Virus record (IMG/VR): IMGVR_UViG_3300025087_000641
Span: 41,405-105,404 of that record
Length of the DNA: 64,000 nucleotides
Strand: one strand, 5' to 3'
Source of the DNA: a virus
Part shown: one piece after another, positions 32,187-41,333 of the stretch
Layout of the letters: each line of letters begins with the position of its first letter
Position numbering within the stretch: the first letter of the stretch is position 1
Made by a program: the position numbers and the translations under genes
The notes under the pieces: generated by a model
What the model was told of the DNA's origin: nothing
Seen by the model: the letters and a program-made list of their open reading frames with translations, nothing else
Database searches by the model: none

Positions 32187-33165
32187 GCCTCGTTCTCCAG
32201 TTGCGAGATTGATGTCCAAGTTGTTCTCTCCAACGCAATCTCCTCAAAACAACTACCGTTCCAAGATTCGGCGCGGCGGGGAATATAATATCTACAACTT
32301 CCCATCCCTCATCGCTATCAATTGAATCTGGGAATATTGTCTGTATAATTTGTTGTAGTCCGCCCCACGCCTCATCACTCCCAAAACTTGACGGAGTGAT
32401 AATATAAATGACATTGGGGGATGGGAACCCCTCATTTGTCCCGATTGAACTTGGGAAGATAATATAGTTGACATTGGGTACTCCCCAAGCCTCGTTGCTC
32501 CCCGTTGTGTCTGGGAAGACAGTGTAGTTGAGTTGCGGGCTTCCGAATGCCTCATTGCTCCCAATAGAATTTGCAAGGAGAATGAAGTTGACTAATGGAC
32601 TCGGCCATCCCTCATCACCGCCCCAACTATCGGGAGAGATAGTCTGTGCGCCTGCACCCGCAACAGTCAAACTCCCCCATGCCTCATCGCTCCCAAATGA
32701 ATTTGGGAAGACGATGAAGTTTACTTGATGTGTTCCCCACGCCTCATTGCTACCGAATGAGCTTGGGGAAATAATCTGTATGACACTTGGCTGTGACCAT
32801 CCCTCATCGCTCCCAACCGAACTTGGGAGTATGTAGAACATCAGGGTTGATGTTCCGAATGCCTCATTACTGCCAATAGAACTTGGCAGGAGAATGAAGT
32901 TGACTTGTGGACTTTGCCAACCCTCATCGCTTCCAAAACTTCCGGGAGCGATGATATGTGCAATTATTAATGTGCCAAACGCCTCATTACTCCCAACCGA
33001 ACTTGGGAAGAGGGTGAAATTTAACTGACTTGTTCCCCATGCCTCATCACTCCCAATGCTACTGGGGGATATTGTTTGATCGCCAGTTGGTGCAACGGGT
33101 ACAACAGCATTGACATCTCGGTGTACCTGCCGTGGCGATAGTGGGCGATAGACCCAACGAGGCAT
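32182..33165 (-). CDS. Virion protein with 13 tandem 20-residue repeats (327 aa)
   Basis: After about 35 residues the protein is a tandem array of 20-residue units with consensus (F/L)PSSxGS(D/N)EA(W/F)GxxxxNxIx, about 13 copies, one stretched to 24 residues. Each unit alternates a polar turn (S-x-G-S-D/N-E) and a hydrophobic strand, suggesting a solenoid or elongated beta fibre. The last 40 residues are basic (LRRLRWREQLGHQSRNW). Copies differ enough that the DNA repeat is diverged. Probably a fibre or decoration protein. Confidence 0.65.
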   Translation of the reverse strand: MPRWVYRPLSPRQVHRDVNAVVPVAPTGDQTISPSSIGSDEAWGTSQLNFTLFPSSVGSNEAFGTLIIAHIIAPGSFGSDEGWQSPQVNFILLPSSIGSNEAFGTSTLMFYILPSSVGSDEGWSQPSVIQIISPSSFGSNEAWGTHQVNFIVFPNSFGSDEAWGSLTVAGAGAQTISPDSWGGDEGWPSPLVNFILLANSIGSNEAFGSPQLNYTVFPDTTGSNEAWGVPNVNYIIFPSSIGTNEGFPSPNVIYIITPSSFGSDEAWGGLQQIIQTIFPDSIDSDEGWEVVDIIFPAAPNLGTVVVLRRLRWREQLGHQSRNWRTRH

Positions 33166-33166
33166 G

Positions 33167-33637
33167 TCATGTCATCTCACGATAAATAATGTGTCCACTC
33201 CACGTATTAGCAGCAGGCGAGGCCGTAAATTGGAATGTGTAGAAATTCGTTGGCGCGAGAACTGGCCTCTCCTCTGGAACCGGCACATAAAGCAATCCAT
33301 TCAGAACATTGAAGTTCCAGCGCATAATAGATGCACCAAAAGACCCAGTGCCGGTTGCAATCCCAATGGCATTTGTAATAGATGTCCCTGCCAGCAATGT
33401 TCCCGGATCATTTGGATTCAGTGGGACTCTCTCTGCAACATTCGGCAGTGTAGAGTTAGTTGTCCTACGGGTCAGTTCAAGCGTTTCCATCTGGGAGGTT
33501 GTGCTATCCTCCTCCCCAATCTCTACGCGGAGGAGTTCAATAGCCGTGGCGGATGGAGTGGCTATTTGAATCCACGGCGTTAGCCCAATCCCAGAAGCGC
33601 TTTTGACAATATAAGAGTATGTTCTTCCAGTTGCCAT
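33167..33637 (-). CDS. Structural protein of unknown role (156 aa)
   Basis: Beta-rich with a central IELLRVEIGEEDSTTSQMET strand pair and a C-terminal YTFQFTASPAANTWSGHIIY, like small decoration proteins of siphoviruses. Tightly packed between structural genes (1-6 nt spacing). No named family. Confidence 0.55.
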   Translation of the reverse strand: MATGRTYSYIVKSASGIGLTPWIQIATPSATAIELLRVEIGEEDSTTSQMETLELTRRTTNSTLPNVAERVPLNPNDPGTLLAGTSITNAIGIATGTGSFGASIMRWNFNVLNGLLYVPVPEERPVLAPTNFYTFQFTASPAANTWSGHIIYREMT

Positions 33638-33643
33638 ATTTGC

Positions 33644-35239
33644 CTACATTCTTGCAATGGTTGAGTAACTTGTTTTAAGAATACGAGATGCAGGAACGGG
33701 CGGGAATGTACTTGTTCCAGCAACCGTCCATGTGGCTATTAGGTCAGCCGCATTCGCCGCGTTATCTGTATAATCAGCCCAGTTCCACCAGGCCGAAACT
33801 GCCGCACTCCCATTTATGCATGTTACCCCGATGTCGCCCGAAAATCCTGCCCGATTGACAACAATCTGCATAGGCGTTACAAGTGATGGGCTAGTATGTG
33901 TGGTGGCATCTGCCCAACTATTGTCACTAACTGGACTTCCCGTGCGCGCATGATGGGCACTAATGCGGTGAACATCGGCATTGAGAAAGTCTGTCGGCGT
34001 ATCTATATTGAAAAAGTCCCATGCCAAAGTGTGTCCAGCATCAAAATCTGTTGACTGTTGCACGAGTGTAACAGTGGACGTGTTAATGGTTGCGCCTTGC
34101 GGAATGGCCGTCGAGCGCCAAATCCAACCACCATCCATGTTATTAATGGGTGTAGCCAAGTCACAGCCAATGTAGAAAGTTCCAAACGTTGCTTGAGACG
34201 GAAGAACCATCTCATCGTTATCCTCATTTGTAGAGCCACTCGCCCCGTCCTCGTTAGTCTCTGCAACCGTGAAAGTCGGGTCAAACACAATCGGCCCGGC
34301 GACCATTGAATTTAGGTCTGGTACGAGCGCACCGACAAGCAGATATGTATTACCGTCTGGGTCGCGCCAGACACGCTTGCGAAGCGTGCGCCAATCGCGG
34401 ACATTGGTATGCAGGCCGATTGTATAGGCTTGGCTGTAAGCCTGTGAAATCGGCAAGAATCCGAGCAACCGATTTAGCGAGTCTTCAATGCGGATGGATG
34501 TGCCATCGGAGTCATCAAAATCGCCAGTGATGTCTTGTTGAATTGCGCCCTTGACCCAACGCGAGATGTCGCTTGCGTCAAGTCTGAAAACAAATCCAAA
34601 GTATGTCTCATTAGCAGGCGTTGAGGGTGGTGCATTGGCAACAATCCACTCCCGCGCTGCCTGACTGACAACAATCTCCTCTTTCATGTCACGCCCCGCG
34701 ATACGCCAACGGATGTCAATGGGGCGCGTCGTTCCCCCTCCCAATGCCCAAATGCGATTCCATGTTGCCAATGCCGATAGTGGATATACGATTTGTGTTC
34801 CACTTGGGCCTATAGTTTTAGTTTGAGAAACCTGCGTTAGTCGTCCGCCTGTCCGCACATAGGCGGGCAATCCGCCAATATCCTGCCAATCGCGTGTCGG
34901 CCAATGTAGATAGCCAACACGAGTCAAGCGTGAGCGCAACCAATTCTGCCCACGTCGTCCACCAAACCCAACTACACCATCCAACCCCGCCAGCACGCCA
35001 CTTCCGGGAATACCGAGTGCATAATGCCATCCATTTTGCGTAACAAGCCATCCATCAAGTTGTGCATTGTTTATACGTGTTGGCAATGCCGCAATCTCGC
35101 CATCATATATTCCAGAATCAAGCGCGGTTTCATAATGCAGGCGCGCAATGCTGGCATGTGTGTGAAATAGTCCTGTTGCATCATCGCGCCATGTCTTTGA
35201 ACCTCTCCCCCGAAGAGTCTGTTGTTCAACCCACGCCAT
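33644..35239 (-). CDS. Large structural protein of unknown role (531 aa)
   Basis: Tightly packed in the late operon. Sequence opens MAWVEQQTLRGRGSKTWRD; there is a QNGWHYALGIPGSGVLAGLDG motif typical of phage surface proteins, and the last 200 residues form an apparent beta-sandwich with ATFGTFYIGCD and WIWRSTAIPQGATI. Probably a virion adhesin or tail protein. No specific family. Confidence 0.55.
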   Translation of the reverse strand: MAWVEQQTLRGRGSKTWRDDATGLFHTHASIARLHYETALDSGIYDGEIAALPTRINNAQLDGWLVTQNGWHYALGIPGSGVLAGLDGVVGFGGRRGQNWLRSRLTRVGYLHWPTRDWQDIGGLPAYVRTGGRLTQVSQTKTIGPSGTQIVYPLSALATWNRIWALGGGTTRPIDIRWRIAGRDMKEEIVVSQAAREWIVANAPPSTPANETYFGFVFRLDASDISRWVKGAIQQDITGDFDDSDGTSIRIEDSLNRLLGFLPISQAYSQAYTIGLHTNVRDWRTLRKRVWRDPDGNTYLLVGALVPDLNSMVAGPIVFDPTFTVAETNEDGASGSTNEDNDEMVLPSQATFGTFYIGCDLATPINNMDGGWIWRSTAIPQGATINTSTVTLVQQSTDFDAGHTLAWDFFNIDTPTDFLNADVHRISAHHARTGSPVSDNSWADATTHTSPSLVTPMQIVVNRAGFSGDIGVTCINGSAAVSAWWNWADYTDNAANAADLIATWTVAGTSTFPPVPASRILKTSYSTIARM

Positions 35240-35241
35240 GA

Positions 35242-35556
35242 CTATCGCCTATCAAAATACACCACGACTTGTTTCCACAACTTCTTTATTTGCCCCCCCA
35301 TGCCAATTACTGCCTCATCAGATTCAATGGACTCTGCCTCAACGATGATGGGCGCGGGGAGAGTGGGCGCTACGGCGTTTTCTATGGCCGCCTTAGCCTC
35401 TGCAATCCTTCGTTCTGCATCTGCTTCCACACTTCTTCGGTTACGCCACTGTTGAACAACTTTTATTTGGCCCTTCGTGGCGTAGAATTGGTCATACAAT
35501 TTCGCAGAATACAGATTCAATTCCTCAAGCGTCATTTCCTCAATGGGTTTATCCAT
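35242..35556 (-). CDS. Small coiled-coil protein (104 aa)
   Basis: Strongly helical: MTLEELNLYSAKLYDQFYA, KGQIKVVQQWRNRRSVEADA, then an Ala/Glu-rich stretch. Looks like a structural chaperone or a helix bundle protein. Function unknown; co-operonic with virion genes. Confidence 0.55.
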   Translation of the reverse strand: MDKPIEEMTLEELNLYSAKLYDQFYATKGQIKVVQQWRNRRSVEADAERRIAEAKAAIENAVAPTLPAPIIVEAESIESDEAVIGMGGQIKKLWKQVVVYFDRR

Positions 35557-35571
35557 ATCAATTCCCTTCTC

Positions 35572-36003
35572 TTAGAGCATGAAAATTCTGCTTGCCCCTG
35601 CCGACCATTGAACCGTGATGTCACCACCGTTGGGCGAGGCCGGAATCCCGGTTGCCGTGTCAATCCACCCAATGAGCCTAGCTGTGCTTGGTGATCCAGT
35701 GTCCTGATAGATAACAATAGCACCAATGGCTGAGTTGGCTACAGCAGATACGGCAGATGCAGTATGGTCGTCAGCATCAGCGACTCCAGATGCAACGGTC
35801 TTGCCACCCAATGCAGTTTCCGACATCCGTATTCTTGCGGAGTCTGGAATCTGAGTCAGGAATGTAATGTCAGTTACCGCATTATATCCGTTAGTGCCCC
35901 CAGCCCCTCTTGAGATGAAGACAAGTCTTATCGTGTCCGTATCCCAATCCAGAGTCCCGTCCAAGAAACCTTGTCTACCCGACATAAATAAGGTATTTGC
36001 CAT
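35572..36003 (-). CDS. Phage virion protein (143 aa)
   Basis: MANTLFMSGRQGFLDGTLDWDTDTIRLVF is a start (partly quoted) seen in many phage structural proteins of this size, where L.G.L..DTDTIR is conserved. The rest is a beta-sandwich (GAIVIYQDTGSPSTARLIG). Its start codon overlaps the -35 of the antisense HNH cassette promoter. Confidence 0.65.
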   Translation of the reverse strand: MANTLFMSGRQGFLDGTLDWDTDTIRLVFISRGAGGTNGYNAVTDITFLTQIPDSARIRMSETALGGKTVASGVADADDHTASAVSAVANSAIGAIVIYQDTGSPSTARLIGWIDTATGIPASPNGGDITVQWSAGASRIFML

Positions 36004-36031
36004 TGACTTTTACCTCGCTAGATGGTACAAT
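36003..36031 (+). promoter_or_regulatory. Sigma-70 promoter giving a near-leaderless HNH transcript
   Basis: TTGACT 36003-36008, 17-nt spacer, TACAAT 36026-36031. The endonuclease ATG is at 36039, only 8 nt after the -10, so the mRNA would start at or within a base or two of the ATG. Unlike the other cassettes there is no structured leader. Confidence 0.65.
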
Positions 36032-36038
36032 AGACTTT

Positions 36039-36584
36039 ATGAAAAAGAAAAGATGCGCTGGAATCTGCAAAATGGATTTGCCACTTTCTGAATTCCACAA
36101 GAACAGGGCAAGACATGATGGGCTTGATACTCGTTGTAAGTCCTGTAGTAGAAAACGTCGAGTTATTGTTTACCATCAGAATCCGGAGAAAGAAAAAAAG
36201 AAATCTGATGATTACCGTCGTTCCCATCTTGAACAATATCGCAAGTATTCTAGGAAAAGATACAAAACAGATAAATGGCAAGAGTACATGCGTAAATATG
36301 TGGCACAATGGCTTAAGACTGATAAGGGCAAAAAGAGCAATCGGGCCAAGCGCCGTCGCCGTCGTGAAAAAGAATGTTCGGCAAGTGGGCAATGCACAGA
36401 TATACAACTCCAGGCCCGCATTAATTATTATGGGGGGAGATGCTGGATATGTGAAAAGCCCTATGAAGCTATTGACCATGTAAAACCAATCTCTAAAGGT
36501 GGAGCGGGTTATCCTGTAAATCTTCGGCCAATTTGTAGAAGTTGTAATTCAAAGAAGGGTGACACTTGGCCGTTTTCTCCATGA
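36039..36584 (+). CDS. HNH homing endonuclease with N-terminal zinc finger (181 aa)
   Basis: An N-terminal C-x4-C / C-x2-C finger (CAGIC, LSEFHKNRARHDGLDTRCKSC) of the type seen in HNH homing proteins, a very basic linker, then the HNH core: INYYGGRCWICEKPYEAIDH, VKPISKGG, NLRPICRSCNSKKGD. Antisense in the 585-bp gap between two late genes, filling it almost exactly. Confidence 0.85.
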   Translation: MKKKRCAGICKMDLPLSEFHKNRARHDGLDTRCKSCSRKRRVIVYHQNPEKEKKKSDDYRRSHLEQYRKYSRKRYKTDKWQEYMRKYVAQWLKTDKGKKSNRAKRRRRREKECSASGQCTDIQLQARINYYGGRCWICEKPYEAIDHVKPISKGGAGYPVNLRPICRSCNSKKGDTWPFSP

Positions 36585-36588
36585 TTCA

Positions 36589-36930
36589 TTACTTATTTGT
36601 TCCCGCCCACTGAGTCCAAATAGTCCAGTAAAGAGTCGTATTTGTTCCTGCATCGCGGGTAAAATGCAACGTACTCGCGCTTCCGACTCTCATTGGGGGC
36701 AAGTCAAATACACTGCCTGCATCAGAGAGTCGCAAGCCAGTACCATTAGTTACCGTTGAATTCCACACCCTTGCATCTGCGCCCGTCGGTACAATCTGGA
36801 CAAACACTACGTCTTGTTGATTCAGAAGACTCAATCCACCATTCGCGCCGAACAATGAATGCGCTGTGGCGGCACTGGTAGCCGTAGACCCAGATGCGAA
36901 AAGTTCAAAGTAGACACCACCGTAAGCCAC
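36589..36930 (-). CDS. Structural protein, paralogue of 31750-32106 (113 aa)
   Basis: Shares GGLSLLNQQDVVFVQ and FDLPPMRVGSASTLHF with the 31.75-kb protein; identity is low overall, so the duplication is old. Small beta protein, probably part of the capsid or tail surface. Confidence 0.6.
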   Translation of the reverse strand: MAYGGVYFELFASGSTATSAATAHSLFGANGGLSLLNQQDVVFVQIVPTGADARVWNSTVTNGTGLRLSDAGSVFDLPPMRVGSASTLHFTRDAGTNTTLYWTIWTQWAGTNK

Positions 36931-36950
36931 TCAATTGCCTCTCAATCCAA

Positions 36951-36991
36951 AAGAAAAGGGCGGGCGGCTTGGGACGCCATACCCGCCCTTT
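36951..36991 (-). terminator. Intrinsic terminator (minus strand)
   Basis: Stem AAAGGGCGGG (36955-36964) / CCCGCCCTTT (36982-36991), 10 pairs; on the minus strand followed by TCTTTTGG. It separates the capsid group (37022-41309) from the downstream virion genes. Confidence 0.7.
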
Positions 36992-37021
36992 CATTTCCCG
37001 TGATTTTTGACTAACCCCGAA

Positions 37022-37501
37022 TTACCCCGGTGCGCCAGTTGAAGAACTTGCCGCAGTCTTCCACACACTCCCAGAAGTGCCATCAGAGTCATTCCAGTAC
37101 ATAGCACTCATACTTCCATCAGAACGCAAGAAGATTGACCCCGGCGATGCAGCATGAGTCGGGATATTCCGGCCTGTACCAACAGTTGGGGCACGAGTCC
37201 CATCCGTGATCCTGAAAGTTCCAGCATCGTTGGTAGTAACATTCACATTCATAGATGCGCCAACGGCAAGCAAGATTGCACCACCCGCAACTTGAGTCTG
37301 TGAGGCTTGCCCGAAAGTCACGCCACCGCTGAAGTTCAGAAGACCAGAAGCCGCGATATTCGCGCCACTGGGTAGGCTTAGATTCGCACCAGAGGCGATA
37401 GTCAACAATCCGCCAGCATCAACATTGATACTTCCACCACTGGCAACAGTTAGAACGCTTGCACCCTGTTCGCGGATAAGACGCCCACTATACGTTGTCA
37501 T
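37022..37501 (-). CDS. Structural protein, low-complexity beta (159 aa)
   Basis: Rich in Gly/Ala/Ser/Thr with regular short strands (TVASGGSINVDAGGLLTIAS, ANLSLPSGANIAASG), compatible with a trimeric beta-helix or head fibre. The C-terminal GSIFLRSDGSMSAMYWND segment is common at the end of phage fibre-like proteins. Directly after two small virion genes in the capsid region, so a head fibre is plausible. Confidence 0.55.
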   Translation of the reverse strand: MTTYSGRLIREQGASVLTVASGGSINVDAGGLLTIASGANLSLPSGANIAASGLLNFSGGVTFGQASQTQVAGGAILLAVGASMNVNVTTNDAGTFRITDGTRAPTVGTGRNIPTHAASPGSIFLRSDGSMSAMYWNDSDGTSGSVWKTAASSSTGAPG

Positions 37502-37521
37502 TTGTTTAGTCTCCTATCCGC

Positions 37522-37950
37522 CTAGCCACCCAACACATCGCTGTAGACCGTGACAGCCTTACGAGTGTCTTGGGTAATCGGGACATTGCGTGCACCCTGC
37601 AACATGAAGAGGACTGCCCCTCCACCCTGCGTTGTTCCGTCAAGGTCACGCACCAATCTGTACCAAGTGGCCGAAGAGTCAAGCGTGAACGAGCGCACAT
37701 AAGTAATGCCTGAACCAGAAGCACCAGACTGGATTTCGGGGAACGATGCACCGAAACCTGCAAATGTGCCATTGCTTGTCCCAGACCGTTGTACGCTGAG
37801 GCTGATTCCGCCGTCAATACTTCCCGCAGAAAATATGACGGTTGCGAAATCATACCCAGCGAAGTTCGACGCCCCGGTTGACCCACTTCCGTTGGGCAGG
37901 CCGCTAACTGCTGTCCAGATTTTTATTGCTGAACCGTTTAGATTATCCAT
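37522..37950 (-). CDS. Head decoration-like protein, tandem paralogue 1 (142 aa)
   Basis: Shares with its neighbour (37959-38384) the segments GSTGASNFAGY/F, RSGTSNGTFAGFGAS, SFTLDSSATWY and the ending VYSDVLGG. Beta-rich. Location just after the major capsid gene suggests decoration or cementing role. Confidence 0.65.
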   Translation of the reverse strand: MDNLNGSAIKIWTAVSGLPNGSGSTGASNFAGYDFATVIFSAGSIDGGISLSVQRSGTSNGTFAGFGASFPEIQSGASGSGITYVRSFTLDSSATWYRLVRDLDGTTQGGGAVLFMLQGARNVPITQDTRKAVTVYSDVLGG

Positions 37951-37958
37951 TTTGTCTC

Positions 37959-38384
37959 CTACCCACCGAGAACGTCAGAGAAGACAGTCGTATTGCCATT
38001 CTGTCCAATTGGGACGTTGCGCCCGTCTTTCAGAACAACCTCGATTGCCGTTGCGCCGGTAGACCCGCCGTTGCTGTTGTTGTACGAGATCATGTACCAG
38101 CACGCGCTAGAGTCTAGAGTCCATGAGCGCACACGAGTCCCCTTGAGAACTAGGTTATTGTAGGAAATGGATGCGCCGAAACTAGAGAACGTACCATCGC
38201 TTGTCCCACTACGCAACATCTCCACGATAAAGCCAGCAGCACTTGGCGCACTAGAACCAATCACAATCAGTTCGCCAGTTTCAAAACCGGCAAAGTTAGA
38301 TGCGCCAGTTGACCCAGCGTAGTTGACGTTTGTGGGACTAAGCGCGTTGATATACTGAATTACAGAACCATTGCCACCGCGCAT
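37959..38384 (-). CDS. Head decoration-like protein, tandem paralogue 2 (141 aa)
   Basis: Tandem copy of the preceding entry, 8 nt apart. RSGTSDGTFSSFGAS, SWTLDSSACWY and VFSDVLGG align without gaps. Both copies are intact, so they may form a hetero-oligomeric decoration layer. Confidence 0.65.
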   Translation of the reverse strand: MRGGNGSVIQYINALSPTNVNYAGSTGASNFAGFETGELIVIGSSAPSAAGFIVEMLRSGTSDGTFSSFGASISYNNLVLKGTRVRSWTLDSSACWYMISYNNSNGGSTGATAIEVVLKDGRNVPIGQNGNTTVFSDVLGG

Positions 38385-38452
38385 TTTCTTTTACTCCTGG
38401 GGGAGGGCTAGAAATAGCCCTCCCCATCGGTTTCGTTAGTTATTTTCCACTA

Positions 38453-39940
38453 TTACGCGGAAATTTGGAGTGCGGCGAATGCCCACGGAGCGATAACCTG
38501 TCCACCCAACCGACGCCGAGCAAACAGAGCCACTTGGTTCTGTCCAGTAGTCGTGGTGTCCTCCACACGCTTCACGGTCATACCCACACGGTCAACGATG
38601 ATATATCCATCCCGCCAACTGCCAAAGATGTCCACATACGCATTGGCCGCGATAGCATCCATGTTCTCGGACTCGAAAGCCGCATATCCGAGAAGACTCT
38701 GGGGTTGGCCTGCTGTCAATCCAGCCGCCCAGATATACCGACCATCGCCATCCTTCAACTTGCGAGTATCCCGAAGAGTCGTGCGCGCCAGAACGTGAAC
38801 AGCATTGGCGCGATACTGTGCGGGCAAGGAGTACACAAGGTCAATGAACCCGTCAGCCGTCACCGCAGAGGCATTACCACTATTCACATCAGTTACGCCG
38901 GTAACAGGGGAGTTCTGCGCGCCGTTAGCACGATCACCCAACACACCGTAAGGCCGCCCAGCCCCAGTGCCAGTGAGAAATTGAGCATCCTCATCAACTG
39001 CCATCGCCTCAGCAAACAACCCACTCATAATTTCAAGCAGATTGAACGCAGAGTCTTCAAGCAGGTTCTGGGAGAGGTTAGTGCGGGCCATCACCGTATG
39101 CACGGGGATTCGCTTCATGCCAAAGGTCGGGTTGGTTTCAGCAACCGAGGCATTGGCAGGGGTTTCGTCAACCCACGTCACACGCACAGCCGAGGTGTAG
39201 ACATTGTTCCCGCCTTCCAGAGTCGGCCACTCAACGGCATCCCGCGTGGTCGTCACAACACGCGCACGCCCGCGAACCACCGTCACACCCATCAACCGCT
39301 TGATGATTTCAGTGCGATAGTCCTCTGGCACAAGGAACCCGCCGAGGTCGTTGGAGGCCTCTTCAAGAGTAGCCTTGATTTCGCCAACAGTGCGCCCAGC
39401 ATCAATTTCCGCCTTAATCATATCGGGGCGGAGAATGATATTCTTCGCAGAGGCGTGCAATAGCGCCGACTCGGTCGCACTCAGGCGATTCTCGCCAAAG
39501 CGAACATACTTCACAAACGCACCCATCTGATCGTGGCGTGCTTGATTGTAGTTGAACTTCGAGCCGTAGAGGTCGCTGATAACCGCTTTCGTGGCTGCAT
39601 CAGTTTCGCCATACTTGAGGGTCACAAACGATTTCAGACCATCACCCTCGCCCTCGGCATTAGTTCCGTCCTCGAAAGGGGGACGAACAGGCTCTTTCGC
39701 CTTCGCCTCAAGTTCTGCGTTCTTCTTCTCAAGGTCTGCAACTTTGGTTTCCTGCGCGGTCTTCTCTTCGTCCGCACGGGCTTCAATTTGCGCCTTGAGG
39801 GTTTCGGCTTGCACCTTCAATTTCTTGGCCTCTTCCTGCTTGGCCTTAGCCTCATCGAACTTGCTTTCACCGATGAGTTTTTCCGCATCGTCCAAGAGCG
39901 CCTTAATGGATGCGCGGAGAGCTTCGAGTTTTTCCTTCAT
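38453..39940 (-). CDS. Major capsid protein, HK97 fold, with N-terminal delta domain (495 aa)
   Basis: Residues 1-90 are a charged coiled coil (scaffolding delta domain: LRASIKALLDDAEKLIGESK, EEAKKLKVQAETLKAQ) normally removed by the protease. The capsid domain follows with LGGFLVPEDYRTEIIKRL, RNANAVHVLARTTLRDTRKL-type P-domain sequence, GRPYGVLGD and the C-terminal FGSWRDGYIIVDRVGMTVKR. This is the standard phage_capsid (HK97) arrangement and sits after the protease gene. Confidence 0.9.
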   Translation of the reverse strand: MKEKLEALRASIKALLDDAEKLIGESKFDEAKAKQEEAKKLKVQAETLKAQIEARADEEKTAQETKVADLEKKNAELEAKAKEPVRPPFEDGTNAEGEGDGLKSFVTLKYGETDAATKAVISDLYGSKFNYNQARHDQMGAFVKYVRFGENRLSATESALLHASAKNIILRPDMIKAEIDAGRTVGEIKATLEEASNDLGGFLVPEDYRTEIIKRLMGVTVVRGRARVVTTTRDAVEWPTLEGGNNVYTSAVRVTWVDETPANASVAETNPTFGMKRIPVHTVMARTNLSQNLLEDSAFNLLEIMSGLFAEAMAVDEDAQFLTGTGAGRPYGVLGDRANGAQNSPVTGVTDVNSGNASAVTADGFIDLVYSLPAQYRANAVHVLARTTLRDTRKLKDGDGRYIWAAGLTAGQPQSLLGYAAFESENMDAIAANAYVDIFGSWRDGYIIVDRVGMTVKRVEDTTTTGQNQVALFARRRLGGQVIAPWAFAALQISA

Positions 39941-39956
39941 TTTCTCACTCCCTGAT

Positions 39957-41309
39957 TTAGACTAATTCCATTTCCAGTCTGGTTTGTTCGACTTCCGCTA
40001 AGAGTCGGGCTTTCTCGGCCCCTTGACCCACATCGGTGTCTTGGACGCCAAACTTCTTTAACACACACTCAAAGTCGGTACACCCGACTTCTTGATACGC
40101 TGTTTTTAGAACATTCACAGATTGCAACCTGTGTTCAGCAGGTGTCACCGTGCCAGTTATCTCAACTACCGGCCAGCGTGCTATCCTTCCGTTGTCCTCA
40201 ACCCTGCGAGACACTGGGAAGGTTTGCGTTGATGTCTTGAGGCGCTTTTCGGCTATGAGTTTCTTGACGCCACCCTCAACGAGTTTCTTGACATGCTCGG
40301 CATAATCTTTGGCCTTTTTCAGTTGAACTTCATACCACAGTCCAACATCATCCTTGACTAATGTATCTACTATGCCAACCACGGTCGTCTTGATAGTCTC
40401 ATCTAGGCCATGATGATAAAGATATGGCAACTTGCCTACCGCATCAAAGATTGTGGTCAATTCCTCTGTGTCTTTATCAAAAAATTCACCCGTGAGGTCT
40501 TTTCTGCTTTCATCTCCCCACAGAACTGCATACCCGCCGATTCTGTCCTCGCCTAAAGCCTTGACAGACAAATCAATGTCTTTGTTCATCATTTCGTGAT
40601 ACACCTCCATGTCTGCATCGTCCCCCATATCCTCGGGTGGCGTATCATCTGGGATGTATTCAATCTTGACTTTATTGGGTTCGCCTAAAGTAATCTCGTA
40701 TGTCTCGGCATCAATGCTGTATGAAACCTGATAGAGTCCTACTGGTGCTTTGATAATGGCAAAGTCAACAAATACATCTATCGGACAATAGGGCATGTCA
40801 TATTCGTCATCTGCCCCAGTTGCTTCCATCATCTTGTCCTTGACAGACTGACGAACTTTTTGCTCTAGGTCAAAGAGTGAGATGGTTTTCTTTGCGCCCT
40901 CTTTGCTTTCCGGCCATTTCAAGCCTGCCTTTTTATAAAGGCGTTTCAGTTTTGAAAGAGCCTCCTCTTTCCCCGGCCCCGCATATTTGTTTCCACGATA
41001 CCCAACCGTCAATGCGGCATGGGCAGCCCCGAGGAGGCGGGGGGAGAGTTTTCCATCTTTGTAAACTGGTAAGTGCTGTTTGCCATCTTCCTCAACTACA
41101 AGGAATTCTCTGTCTGGACGCTTTGTTGCCTTTATCTCTTCGCCAAAAAATTCAAAGGACTTGCCCTCTGCGGAATACAAAGCACGCATTTGGGCCATAG
41201 CCTTATCATGCGTAGGGTGGCATCCGTGGGACTTTCCCATCGGCTTACCATCATCCCCTTCTTTGTACACGCAATATTCTTTGTCTTTCTTGGCTATGAT
41301 GTATGGCAA
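39957..41309 (-). CDS. HK97-type prohead protease with N-terminal extension (450 aa)
   Basis: Start set at TTG 41309 giving PYIIAKKDKEYCVYKEG, the usual start of this extension; the longer frame to 41363 would begin inside a terminator hairpin. N-terminal part has GCHPTHDKAMAQMRALY (small recurring domain); a linker and domain of unknown type follow; the S78/U35 protease is C-terminal: GGYAVLWGDESRKDLTGEFF, YLYHHGLDE (catalytic His) and STQTFPVSRRVEDNGRI, with VVEITGTVTPAEHR. Cuts the scaffold part of the capsid protein. Confidence 0.8.
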   Translation of the reverse strand: MPYIIAKKDKEYCVYKEGDDGKPMGKSHGCHPTHDKAMAQMRALYSAEGKSFEFFGEEIKATKRPDREFLVVEEDGKQHLPVYKDGKLSPRLLGAAHAALTVGYRGNKYAGPGKEEALSKLKRLYKKAGLKWPESKEGAKKTISLFDLEQKVRQSVKDKMMEATGADDEYDMPYCPIDVFVDFAIIKAPVGLYQVSYSIDAETYEITLGEPNKVKIEYIPDDTPPEDMGDDADMEVYHEMMNKDIDLSVKALGEDRIGGYAVLWGDESRKDLTGEFFDKDTEELTTIFDAVGKLPYLYHHGLDETIKTTVVGIVDTLVKDDVGLWYEVQLKKAKDYAEHVKKLVEGGVKKLIAEKRLKTSTQTFPVSRRVEDNGRIARWPVVEITGTVTPAEHRLQSVNVLKTAYQEVGCTDFECVLKKFGVQDTDVGQGAEKARLLAEVEQTRLEMELV

Positions 41310-41333
41310 CTTTGTATTCCGAGTTAAATGAAA

